Shown piece by piece: positions 30,216-37,483 of a stretch of 64,000 nt of DNA (position 1 is the stretch's first letter; every line of letters begins with the position of its first letter). The position numbers and the translations under genes are program-made. This stretch comes from Fulvivirga ligni (GTDB taxonomy: Bacteria; Bacteroidota; Bacteroidia; Cytophagales; Cyclobacteriaceae): assembly GCF_021389935.1 (NCBI RefSeq), contig NZ_CP089979.1, forward strand, positions 3,143,001 to 3,207,000, written 5' to 3'. The notes under the pieces are model-generated. The model had not been told where the DNA came from. It did no database searches and saw only the letters and a list, made by a program, of their open reading frames with translations.

Positions 30216-30350
30216 CGTCAACGCTCTAGCTATGCACCTTGGCGTGTTTAAGTTCGTATTTTGTTTATCTAAGTAGCAAATTCGAGGCTGGCAAGTAACC
30301 ACTGAACTATCCTAATCCATTATTATCCATGGAGTTATAGCCCTTGTAAG
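30216..30350. other. Candidate attC-like site after arr
   Basis: Imperfect palindrome: CTAGCTATGCACCTTGG near the left end against CCATGGAGTTATAG at the right, bounded by GTCAAC (30217-30222) and GTAAGC (30338-30343). Weaker than the other sites; the arr unit's own core pairing is not clear. Confidence 0.4.
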
Positions 30351-30358
30351 CGGTATAT

Positions 30359-30796
30359 TTATTCATCATTTAGCGAATTCACACCCTGTTCATTTAGTTT
30401 TCTAATTCGGTCTCTCATTGCCTTAACTTGTTCTGGATCATGACCTGTCCAAGCCGTTACTTCCCCAACAATTCTGAATGGCTTTGTAGAACGATACGAC
30501 ATAGATGGATTACCTTTAAATTTTTGGTCAGTCAAATCCGGGTCGTTTTCAATTTCACCAGTAGGCTCAACTAAATAAATTCTTCCTCTACCTTCTCCAA
30601 TTGAAAGCTCAGCTGCCCAAATTGCCGCATCCAACGTTGCGGTTAGGAATATGTACTTGGCTTTTTTATGTTGCTGATAATTCGTGCTGTAGCCCACTTC
30701 TATAAAATCTCCAATTTTCAGGTCAGCTTTCGTGCCGTGAAAATAGGTTTGGGCAAAGGGAGTTGCCGATTTTATATTATTTTTTGCTTCTGCCAT
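30359..30796 (-). CDS. arr: Rifampin ADP-ribosyltransferase, Arr family
   Basis: 145 residues, full length. Arr enzymes transfer ADP-ribose from NAD to rifamycins and inactivate them. The family pattern is clear: TYFHGTKADLKIGD (His20), LTATLDAAIWAAELSIGEGRGRIYLVEPTG, DPDLTDQKFKGNPSMSYRS and the RIVGEVTAWTGHDPEQ end. At the position equivalent to the catalytic tyrosine of the mycobacterial enzyme (by my unaided alignment, Tyr49) this protein has Phe50, with a tyrosine two residues earlier, so activity is uncertain. Arr genes are well known as integron cassettes, which fits its place in this array. Confidence 0.93.
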   Translation of the reverse strand: MAEAKNNIKSATPFAQTYFHGTKADLKIGDFIEVGYSTNYQQHKKAKYIFLTATLDAAIWAAELSIGEGRGRIYLVEPTGEIENDPDLTDQKFKGNPSMSYRSTKPFRIVGEVTAWTGHDPEQVKAMRDRIRKLNEQGVNSLNDE

Positions 30797-30945
30797 TTTC
30801 GAATTTCGTTTTAGTTATTTCATTAATTCTTGAATCGAGTAGTGCAATAATCCTTTCACCATCAGAACTATAGTGACCTACTTTCTAACCCTTAACATCC
30901 TAGGCCGTCATGCTTGATTATACAATATAAGTGTAGGGTAAGCAT
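30797..30945. other. Region upstream of arr, no gene
   Basis: About 150 nt of AT-rich DNA between arr and repeat copy C. It holds a GTTAAGGGTTAG stretch (minus strand, near 30885-30896) that could be a cassette core, but I see no matching inverse core after arr. Confidence 0.3.
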
Positions 30946-31127
30946 CAAATTCCCTTATTTACCTTATTGATGAATCTAAACATTTTATTTAAAAATTCAT
31001 AGTGAATGAGAGGTGGTGTCTGGTAGTGATTCATTGACTTGAGCAGTAATAGTGCTCTGGCTTTTTAATACCGTGTCAGAAACATGTGATCATTGGAAAG
31101 TTCGTAGTCGAAGACTACGCACAGCTA
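30946..31127. repeat. Array repeat, copy C
   Basis: Diverged full copy of the array repeat: TTCCCTTATTTA at left, TTCATAGTGAAT, the ACCGTGTCAGAAACATG region and a perfect CGTAGTCGAAGACTACG hairpin at right. Confidence 0.8.
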
Positions 31128-31138
31128 GTGGTGTAGCT

Positions 31139-31626
31139 TTAATTATTCGCTAATTCAGCCGATTCAATTATCATGACTTTGTCTTCCACTTTCTTAAGTA
31201 GAAAAATCAGACTTTGGCCAAACATGGTCACACTTTTCCAGTCCTTCTGTTTTTTTTGTCCAAATGCTACTTCGGCTAGAAATGTGTCATTTACTACATC
31301 CGAAAAGAATATTCTTAAGTCAGATTTTTTATTATCTGAAAGCTTTATAAGGTCAAGGTTTTTAGAGATTCTAATTGTGTCATTACTTAAACCGAAGTCA
31401 TACCTGTTTGCTTTTGAAGTTCTTCTCGGAAAATGAATCCCATTTGGTTCAACGGAATAACTTCTGGCATTACTTGAAAATTCACATCTTTATTATCTGT
31501 GAAGCTTTTGAATTGGTCTGTGGTTTTAATTTCGACAATTGCCAGTCGATATAAATCCATACTATTGTCTTGGCAATAAGATAGGAGAGGTAAAGCAAAA
31601 AGTACTAAAATGATTAATCTCTTCAT
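31139..31626 (-). pseudogene. Frameshifted duplicate of the secreted protein gene at 32580-33068
   Basis: Starts MKRLIILVLFALPLLSYCQ like the intact copy and is nearly identical to it over its whole length, but one A is missing near 31401 (GTCATACC here, GTCAATACC in the other copy), so the frame ends early at 31387. The rest continues in the shifted frame to the TAA at 31139-31141. Its start-side core (31633-31645) shares GTGTAGCT with the inverse core at 31128-31138. Confidence 0.85.
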
Positions 31627-31643
31627 CTGGATAGCTACACACA

Positions 31644-31856
31644 ACATCCGTATAAAGGGAAACAAAACATTCCCTTATTTATTTTATGCGTTGAATCTAA
31701 CCATTTTATCTAAAAACTCATAGTGAACGGTAGATCGTGTCTGGTAGTCTTTCTCAGATTGACTTGGCTAGCAATAATGCTCTGGCTCTTTAATACCGTG
31801 TCAGAGACACTCGTGATCATTGGAAAGTTCGTAGTCGGAGACTGCGCACAGCTAGG
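31644..31856. repeat. Array repeat, copy D
   Basis: Full copy, almost identical to copies E and F. Left end AACATCCGTATAAAGGG, right end CGTAGTCGGAGACTGCG where the last hairpin is disrupted. Confidence 0.9.
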
Positions 31857-31941
31857 GCTATCATCCTAACCTAAATACTGAAATAGTAGAGAAAGGGCTG
31901 ACTTCCCTTAGTTTTACTCATAGTTATTGAAGTGTATCTGT

Positions 31942-31987
31942 ACCTAACCGGCCGAGGCCTCAGTAATAGTCCGCGGCAGAGTTGGGC
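31942..31987. other. Compact attC-like site with consensus cores
   Basis: ACCTAAC (31942-31948) and GTTGGGC (31981-31987) fit the integron core consensus RYYYAAC / GTTRRRY exactly. Between them GGCCGAGGCCT and CCGCGGCAGA can form an imperfect stem. GTTGGGCGA also resembles, with one gap, the complement of the next unit's start (TCGCCATAAC, 32350-32359). The unit to its left holds only a 15-codon ORF and a repeat fragment. Shorter than most known attC sites. Confidence 0.5.
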
Positions 31988-32121
31988 GACTGCGGGAGGT
32001 TGATCCACCTCCAAATATTTAAATCTTAAAACTGGATTATCTTTTATGTTAGAAAAGTTGAGAAGTTCGGACTTATCGTATCCCAGTACTCAGTTCGACT
32101 ATTTGTGAATTTTTCCATATA

Positions 32122-32334
32122 CTAAACCATCGCATCAATGTATTTTCTCATTTGTTCCTTAGTCAAACCTTGACGTTCAGCTTTTGAAATACGTTTAAGA
32201 AGAAGATTGAAGGGTACAATTTTCCGTGGGTAGTTTCTTGGACTAAATTCCCAGGAAACTCTTCTGCTACCAGAGTTAAACTTCTTGCGGTTGTTTATTC
32301 TAAGTTTTCTACTATATCTTGAATATGGTCTCAT
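32122..32334 (-). CDS. Small basic protein of unknown function (cassette gene)
   Basis: 70 residues from ATG 32334 (MRPYSRYSRKLRINNRKKF). Very basic, ending in LLLKRISKAERQGLTKEQMRKYIDAMV, a possible helix pair. The longer open frame reaching 32379 begins MFLFIRML, which is just translated repeat and should not be taken as protein. No family recognised. Confidence 0.55.
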   Translation of the reverse strand: MRPYSRYSRKLRINNRKKFNSGSRRVSWEFSPRNYPRKIVPFNLLLKRISKAERQGLTKEQMRKYIDAMV

Positions 32335-32357
32335 TTTCTCTGCGACATTTCGCCATA

Positions 32358-32568
32358 ACATCCGTATAAAGAGAAACAAAACATTCCCTTATTTATTTTA
32401 TGCGTTGAATCTAACCATTTTATCTAAAAACTCATAGTGAACGGTAGATCGTGTCTGGTAGTCTTTCTCAGATTGACTTGGCTAGCAATAATGCTCTGGC
32501 TCTTTAATACCGTGTCAGAGACACTCGTGATCATTGGAAAGTTCGTAGTCGAAGACTACGCACAGCTA
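32358..32568. repeat. Array repeat, copy E
   Basis: Full copy with intact right-end hairpin CGTAGTCGAAGACTACG; differs from copy D at few positions. Lies between TCGCCATAAC (32350-32359) and GTGGTGTAGCT (32569-32579), the cores of two neighbouring units. Confidence 0.9.
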
Positions 32569-32579
32569 GTGGTGTAGCT

Positions 32580-33068
32580 TTAATTATTCGCTAATTCAGC
32601 CGATTCAATTATCATGACTTTGTCTTCCACTTTCTTAAGTAGAAAAATCAGACTTTGGCCAAACATGGTCACACTTTTCCAGTCCTTCTGTTTTTTTTGT
32701 CCAAATGCTACTTCGGCTAGAAATGTGTCATTTACTACATCCGAAAAGAATATTCTTAAGTCAGATTTTTTATTATCTGAAAGCTTTATAAGGTCAAGGT
32801 TTTTAGAGATTCTAATTGTGTCATTACTTAAACCGAAGTCAATACCTGTTTGCTTTTGAAATTCTTCTCGGAAAATGAATCCCATTTGGTTCAACGGAAT
32901 AACTTCTGGCATTACTTGAAAATTCACATCTTTATTATCTGTGAAGCTTTTGAATTGGTCTGTGGTTTTAATTTCGACAATTGCCAGTCGATATAAATCC
33001 ATACTATTGTCTTGGCAATAAGATAGGAGAGGTAAAGCAAAAAGTACCAAAATGATTAATCTCTTCAT
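32580..33068 (-). CDS. Secreted protein of unknown function (intact copy of a duplicated cassette gene)
   Basis: 162 residues from ATG 33068 with signal peptide MKRLIILVLFALPLLSYCQ. Mature part LYRLAIVEIKTTDQFKSFTDNKDVNFQVMPEVIPLNQMGFIFREEFQK and IRIFFSDVVNDTFLAEVAFGQ-like beta segments. No family recognised. The second copy at 31139-31626 is nearly identical but frameshifted. Confidence 0.75.
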   Translation of the reverse strand: MKRLIILVLFALPLLSYCQDNSMDLYRLAIVEIKTTDQFKSFTDNKDVNFQVMPEVIPLNQMGFIFREEFQKQTGIDFGLSNDTIRISKNLDLIKLSDNKKSDLRIFFSDVVNDTFLAEVAFGQKKQKDWKSVTMFGQSLIFLLKKVEDKVMIIESAELANN

Positions 33069-33076
33069 CTGGATAG

Positions 33077-33201
33077 TTACACACCGCGCCAAGCTATGAT
33101 GAATATGCGCCCCATCTGCTAGATCTGATAATGTTCCTATTTTCCGAATACTTTCCCCAAAGATCAGTTCGCATATTCATTTTTAGCATCTGTTATGTAT
33201 C
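33077..33201. other. attC-like palindrome overlapping the 3' end of the M50 protease gene
   Basis: GTTATGTATC (33192-33201) lies inside the last codons of the protease gene and is the exact complement of that unit's start (GATACATAAC, 34413-34422). Arms ATGAATATGCG (33099-33109) and CGCATATTCAT (33169-33179) pair perfectly, extended by AGCTATGA / TTTTAGCAT. Left core is GTTACACACC (33076-33085). Confidence 0.7.
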
Positions 33202-34384
33202 TCCATTTTTCTTTTGATCGTTCGTAAAGCGTTCGTTCGTCAATATCCAAAAGATCCAAGTTCTCTTCGACAAAATTTACATACTTTTCTGCCTTTTTAT
33301 GTTCGTTGAGTTCATGAAAAGCTAATCCAACATAAATGGATGCGGCTAGAGTTTGGCTGTTAGGAAAATTAAAATCAACATCATTGATTAAAAGATTCTT
33401 TCCTTCCTCATATTTCCCCTTTTCTATTAAAACGGAAGCTCTCGTTCCTCGGATGTGTTCCGTATTCTGATTGGCGTTATATGCTAGTTCTGAATATTTG
33501 TCCGCTTCATCTAATTTATTTATTAACAAGTATTCCCAGGCAATGCCATTGAAAATGTAATTCTTTAACCATGCAAATCTCTCTTCATTAACTAATGGCA
33601 ATAGTTCTTCCATCAGTTGAACAGCCTTTTCATAGTTGCCAAGTTTCATGTACGCTATACTGAGGTTGATATTTGCAGTTTTTGATCCTTCTGTCTTAGC
33701 TTGAAAGTTCTCATAAATAGCAATTGCTTCTCTATATTTTTTCGATTCGAAGAGGTCATAGGCATCAAGTAATTCATTCACTGAACTCAACTCAACCAAA
33801 TTGGATTTTTTAAGAAACGGAATTCTAAGTATTGATAAACCATCAGAGTAAAGCCTTAAACCTTGATAACTCGAATAGTGAGGAATCAAAACAGAAATTC
33901 CAGTCAGCAAATTTGCAAGGACAATAGCAGATGAAAATTGAATTCCATCGGAAGCGTTCGTTGAAAAATCAAATGCTAAAAACAGTATAGAAGCAACAAA
34001 AAAGTTTGTTAGAAAGCCTCCAGAAGAGTAACTCAGAAGCCTTAGTCGTATCAACTTCAGATTGTCAAAAGCAGCATATGCAAGTCCAGAGTTGAAATTG
34101 GAGTTCAAAATAATCTTAACCCCCTTGAACCTGGTTTCAGCTACCTTATGACCTTTACCTAGTATCATTCTTCTTGGTGTTCCACCGACAATTCGAGCAA
34201 ATAACAAATGTCCCAATTCGTGAATAAGAATAGCTAGTTTTAACCCAATTAGAAATATCAAAAAGTTAATTCCAATGTTCGCAAGTTTTAAGTATTCACC
34301 TCCAATGGCAGCAAAGGAAACTGCAACCGCGAGGATTATCCAGTAACCTTTAGGAATGATCGTGAAGAGTATTTTCTTGTTCAA
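33164..34384 (-). CDS. M50-type membrane metalloprotease with TPR domain (cassette gene)
   Basis: 406 residues. Several membrane segments in the first half, with the zinc motif HELGH at residues 55-59 (LKLAILIHELGHLLFARIVGG) and a later YSDGLSI that can supply the site-2-protease aspartate. The second half is soluble and made of TPR-like helix pairs (YREAIAIYENFQAK; AYMKLGNYEKAVQLMEELLP; LNEHKKAEKYVNFVEENL). Function and substrate unknown. Unusually large for a cassette gene; the attC-like site begins inside its coding end. Confidence 0.85.
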   Translation of the reverse strand: MNKKILFTIIPKGYWIILAVAVSFAAIGGEYLKLANIGINFLIFLIGLKLAILIHELGHLLFARIVGGTPRRMILGKGHKVAETRFKGVKIILNSNFNSGLAYAAFDNLKLIRLRLLSYSSGGFLTNFFVASILFLAFDFSTNASDGIQFSSAIVLANLLTGISVLIPHYSSYQGLRLYSDGLSILRIPFLKKSNLVELSSVNELLDAYDLFESKKYREAIAIYENFQAKTEGSKTANINLSIAYMKLGNYEKAVQLMEELLPLVNEERFAWLKNYIFNGIAWEYLLINKLDEADKYSELAYNANQNTEHIRGTRASVLIEKGKYEEGKNLLINDVDFNFPNSQTLAASIYVGLAFHELNEHKKAEKYVNFVEENLDLLDIDERTLYERSKEKWRYITDAKNEYAN

Positions 34385-34420
34385 ATTTGCAGTTTATTAT
34401 GAGTCTTGCGGTGATACATA

Positions 34421-34632
34421 ACATCCGAATAAGGGAAACAAAACATTCCCTTATTTATTTTATGCGATGAATCTAACCATTTTATCTAAAAACTCATAGT
34501 GAACGGTAGATGGTGTCTGGTAGTCTTTCTCAGATTGACTTGATCAGCAATAATGCTCTGGCTCTTTAATACCGTGTCAGAGACACTCGTGATCATTGGA
34601 AAGTTCGTAGTCGGAGACAACGAATAGCTAGG
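34421..34632. repeat. Array repeat, copy F
   Basis: Full copy (AACATCCGAATAAGGG to CGTAGTCGGAGACAACG), between the unit cores GATACATAAC (34413-34422) and GTTAACAGT (34666-34674). Confidence 0.9.
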
Positions 34633-34676
34633 GGATAAAAACCCATACATTCATTCATAGTATTTGTTAACAGTTT

Positions 34677-35399
34677 TTACTTTTCACTTCGGTTAAAGAA
34701 TCTCGATAGAAATCCTTTTTTGATCTTCTTTTCAACGATCCAAATGGGTTCATCAGTTGGCCTTATAATCTTAGAATTGGCACCAAACTTCCCCCAGGCA
34801 AAACCTGTCTTTATTGGTTCGTTCGATAGGTCAGCGATTAAAAATGCCTCTGGAAGTTCTATGGTCGATTCAAAATCGTACTCACGTTCATTTCGTTCCA
34901 TTATTCCGACCTTTTCGTTCCAGATGTCAAATACGATTTGTTCGTGAATTGTATCAAGGTTTGATTCTCCGCCTATACGTCCAAATTCATCCACGTGTTC
35001 GATGAATTGTGTTAGGCTGTCAGAGTGCTTTACAATGACGGCAGGGTCGTGGCAGACATAATATACCTGGTTCCAGTTGCCTCTAGAATCAATATCTTGA
35101 ATCCAAAAATTACCAAATCCATCTCCTGCAAGTTGAATCGAGTTCGGGAAAACTTCTTCAAATCCGAAATGGCCAAACGAGTCAAATCTAACTTCCTCCA
35201 AACCATAAAATTCAAAGCCACGACTAAACTTAAGAAGTTCCTCAATTTCAGTTGGTAAGTGTTGGTTCGGCAAAGTCTTTTTGAGTTGTTCTATCTCAGT
35301 TTGATCCATGCCTTCAAGCAGATCTACCTTGTATGCATCACCGTCTTCAGATTCATACTGGTTGTCAAGGATGGATTTTAGTTTCTCAGTTGGAGTCAT
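34677..35399 (-). CDS. SMI1/KNR4 (SUKH) family protein (cassette gene)
   Basis: 240 residues. SUKH features: LPTEIEELLKFSRGFEFYGL, GFEEVFPNSIQLAGDGFGNFWIQDI and YYVCHDPAVIVKHSDSLTQFIEHV. SUKH proteins include immunity proteins of polymorphic toxin systems, and they are common integron cargo. A C-terminal extension (EREYDFESTIELPEAFLIADLSNEPIK and a basic end) has no call. No toxin partner is in the window. Confidence 0.88.
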   Translation of the reverse strand: MTPTEKLKSILDNQYESEDGDAYKVDLLEGMDQTEIEQLKKTLPNQHLPTEIEELLKFSRGFEFYGLEEVRFDSFGHFGFEEVFPNSIQLAGDGFGNFWIQDIDSRGNWNQVYYVCHDPAVIVKHSDSLTQFIEHVDEFGRIGGESNLDTIHEQIVFDIWNEKVGIMERNEREYDFESTIELPEAFLIADLSNEPIKTGFAWGKFGANSKIIRPTDEPIWIVEKKIKKGFLSRFFNRSEK

Positions 35400-35420
35400 T
35401 TTCGTATTGCGAGTATTGCT

Positions 35421-35588
35421 GGTAACGACTAGCTATGATGAGTGGGATTAGAAACCACTAACCTCTCGTCTCAAACATAGCCACGCATTGATTTAAATTT
35501 AAAACTTGTAGCGGACTTTCCAATCCAATCTCCATGTAAATATCCTGACAGAGAAAAACCCATTCAATCCTGGCATATGTTGTGTGTA
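35421..35588. other. attC-like site between SUKH and small membrane protein units
   Basis: GTTGTGTGTA (35579-35588) is the exact complement of the start of the small membrane protein unit (35977-35986). The other end is GGTAAC (35421-35426). Arms include GCTATG / CATAGC and AGTGG / CCACT near 35431-35486; overall palindrome imperfect. Confidence 0.6.
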
Positions 35589-35596
35589 GTTGATTT

Positions 35597-35953
35597 TCAT
35601 TCAATCGTCAGTTTACTTCTAAAGGCCACATTCATCCAAAGAAATAATGTGATTGTCCAGAAAACAGTAAGTACCGCATCATTAGTGAAGTGTTGCCGCC
35701 ATGATAAGATTAGCGCTAATCCAGCAGCTAGAACAAGTCCATAAGTGAAATATATGGTTGTAATCCATTTTCTAATTCTTGTAACTTTACGTGAAATAAT
35801 CACAGTAATTATCAATATAGGAATCAACCAGAAATAGCCATAAATCATTCCTAATCCGAGTCCAAATCCATTATTTACTTGGGGATAAAAAATAGCAACC
35901 GAGTAGGTAAGACTTAGTAAAAATCCGATTATATAGTATCTGTATTTGTTCAG
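35597..35953 (-). CDS. Small polytopic membrane protein, probable CTG start (cassette gene)
   Basis: The first ATG in frame is at 35848, but the same frame is open and hydrophobic upstream to CTG at 35953, right after a stop: LNKYRYYIIGFLLSLTYSVA then IFYPQVNNGFGLGLGMIYGY. This gives 118 residues with about four membrane segments instead of 83 with three. CTG may be a rare start or a mutated ATG. Family not recognised. Confidence 0.65.
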   Translation of the reverse strand: MNKYRYYIIGFLLSLTYSVAIFYPQVNNGFGLGLGMIYGYFWLIPILIITVIISRKVTRIRKWITTIYFTYGLVLAAGLALILSWRQHFTNDAVLTVFWTITLFLWMNVAFRSKLTIE

Positions 35954-35980
35954 CTAAATAATTTTTCGATCCTAATTACA

Positions 35981-36197
35981 CACAACGACCATGTATGAGG
36001 CGTATGCTCTCACTTTGTGGACAGCACTAAAGTAGTGAAGTCTGCCGGTGCTTCCAAAGTTTGTAGAAAGGCAGTGGGTTCCACAAGTGAAAAAATCCCA
36101 CGAACTGAAGTTTCCAAACAGCACAAAACTATCTCGGCGGCTGACTCAGTCTGTAGAAAGCACGCAAGCACATGCCTTATACATATTGTTGTGAGGC
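35981..36197. other. Long attC-like palindrome
   Basis: CACAACGACCATGTATGAGG at the left (35981-36000) mirrors CCTTATACATATTGTTGTG at the right (36175-36193), forming an imperfect ~30-bp terminal stem. Inside are repeated short motifs (AAGT-TGT / TCTGTAGAAAG, near 36040-36170). GTTGTGAGGC (36188-36197) is the exact complement of the start of its unit (36721-36730). Confidence 0.7.
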
Positions 36198-36199
36198 GT

Positions 36200-36709
36200 C
36201 TATTTCGTCCAATAGTAGAATTCCTTTTCTACGTCTTTAGAAAGTCGCGTAACGTTCCTTCGAAACCAGAAATAAGGCCAAATCAGAGTAAATACAAAAA
36301 CTACAGCTAGCAAAGGAATTAGAATGTCCAACCGTTCATTGAGTTGTCCCTCAGTTATGGCTACAGTTGGAACGATGATGTTAAAAAGTAGCCCAAAGAG
36401 TAAGTAGGTGAAGAATATGTTGTTTGGAATTCTGGTCTCACCAGTTAGAGTAATTCCCGAGTTATTTGGTTCAATGGTTGCATAGGTCGTGGCGTTATTC
36501 TTCTGATATATGGAGATTGACTTCCAAATGGTTATTTCGTTTCCTTTTAATTTTCCTTGAAACTTCGTTCTGGGGGTTCCAAAGCCAACTACTGAAGGTG
36601 TTTTACCTACTTTTTGTTTAAAAAGGTTTTTGAATGAATCAACCGTTAGAGGAAGTTCCAAGTCAAATGTTTTTTGCAGTCCGATTTTCTTAAAGAAGTT
36701 ATTTTTCAT
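36200..36709 (-). CDS. Membrane protein of unknown function (cassette gene)
   Basis: 169 residues. Soluble N-terminal half (MKNNFFKKIGLQKTFDLELPLTVDSFKNLF ... VVGFGTPRTKFQG), then two membrane segments (NIFFTYLLFGLLFNIIVPTVAI; LLAVVFVFTLIWPYFWF). Starts 12 nt after its unit core and stops 3 nt before the inverse core, so coding sequence fills the cassette. Family not recognised. Confidence 0.7.
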   Translation of the reverse strand: MKNNFFKKIGLQKTFDLELPLTVDSFKNLFKQKVGKTPSVVGFGTPRTKFQGKLKGNEITIWKSISIYQKNNATTYATIEPNNSGITLTGETRIPNNIFFTYLLFGLLFNIIVPTVAITEGQLNERLDILIPLLAVVFVFTLIWPYFWFRRNVTRLSKDVEKEFYYWTK

Positions 36710-36720
36710 TTAGCAGATAT

Positions 36721-36787
36721 GCCTCACAACGGTTTGGGTATGGTGCGTATCCCGAAGGGTATGCACTATACCTGTTGTTGTGCTTTC
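36721..36787. other. Compact attC-like palindrome
   Basis: CACAAC (36725-36730) and GTTGTG (36777-36782) enclose a strong imperfect palindrome (GGTATGGTGCGTATCCC against GGGTATGCACTATACC), 58 nt from core to core, close in size to a classical attC. Confidence 0.75.
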
Positions 36788-36807
36788 GTTTATTTTTTTC
36801 AGTTCAA

Positions 36808-37239
36808 TCACAAGTATTGTTTGTAATCAATTTCTTCGAGTAGAATTCGTTTTTCTTCATCACTTATATTTCCACTCAATTCATTCTTTGCCTTTTCACC
36901 TTCTTCGATAATCATCAGCCATTTTTTGTCAGTTAATATGGCTTCAACATCATAGTCATCTTTTTTGGGCGAGTCATATTTGTCGAGTAGTTGATGCCAT
37001 GCTGCTATCGAGTCAAGTTCCTTTTTTGTTATCCAACCTTTCTTTAATTGAAATTCGTAGTTATTATCGATTCCTAAGTCGTCAAAATAGCTACACATAA
37101 ATTCCACGAAGGACCAATGTGGATTTGTATTTGATTTATCGACCCAAGACTTTCGTTGAAGTTCAAATGAAGTCAGTTCATTTATACAGCTTAACCATCT
37201 GTCTCTCCATAGTTTTTTCTGATTCTGGTTTTCATTCAT
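36808..37239 (-). CDS. Conserved hypothetical protein (second gene of a two-gene cassette)
   Basis: 143 residues. Contains LWRDRWLSCINELTSFELQRKSWVDKSNTNPHWSFVEFMCSYFDDL and LLDKYDSPKKDDYDVEAILTDKKW, a pattern I associate with small conserved proteins in accessory regions, without known function. Overlaps the preceding DUF7660-like gene by 8 nt, so both are translated from one mRNA, possibly as partners. Confidence 0.7.
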   Translation of the reverse strand: MNENQNQKKLWRDRWLSCINELTSFELQRKSWVDKSNTNPHWSFVEFMCSYFDDLGIDNNYEFQLKKGWITKKELDSIAAWHQLLDKYDSPKKDDYDVEAILTDKKWLMIIEEGEKAKNELSGNISDEEKRILLEEIDYKQYL

Positions 37240-37471
37240 AAACCGCTGCTCCTTTTAAAATTGTTTTGAAATTTTCCCAAGATGGCTCATCTGCGTTTAT
37301 GTCCATTTTCATATTATCATAAAAACCTTGAACATCTCCTGTATAAGCTTGCATTGCTTCTAAAAAGTCTTCAAGAGTTGTGTTCTCCCAATTGGATTTA
37401 TTCTTCTTAAGGTCATTTCTAAACTCTTCTAAAAACTCTATAAATTGAATTCTTGTCATTTGGTTATTCAT
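37232..37471 (-). CDS. DUF7660-like small protein (first gene of the array)
   Basis: 79 residues from ATG 37471 (MNNQMTRIQFIEFLEEFRNDL); the longer frame to 37507 begins with translated repeat (MFFSLIRML) and is rejected. Middle WENTTLEDFLEAMQAYTGDVQGFYDN and end PSWENFKTILKGAAVYE fit the DUF7660 pattern. Lies 4 nt after the unit core GTTGTGCTTC (37475-37484 complement), which matches its inverse core at 36777-36787 at 9 of 10 bases. Confidence 0.7.
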   Translation of the reverse strand: MNNQMTRIQFIEFLEEFRNDLKKNKSNWENTTLEDFLEAMQAYTGDVQGFYDNMKMDINADEPSWENFKTILKGAAVYE

Positions 37472-37483
37472 AATGAAGCACAA

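Noticed and set aside
31173-31436. Plus-strand ORF (and its twin at 32614-32859) conserved between two loci
   Set aside because: Conserved only because the minus-strand gene is duplicated; it is antisense to that gene and lacks a plausible start context.
31627-31665. N-terminal MFxFIRML extension shared by several array proteins (also at 32335-32379 and 37472-37507)
   Set aside because: It is the translation of the repeat/core sequence before each unit, not a common protein domain; internal ATGs give sensible starts.
36017-36310. Plus-strand ORF across the long attC-like palindrome
   Set aside because: Overlaps the palindrome and the end of the membrane-protein gene; composition is that of repeated motifs, not protein.
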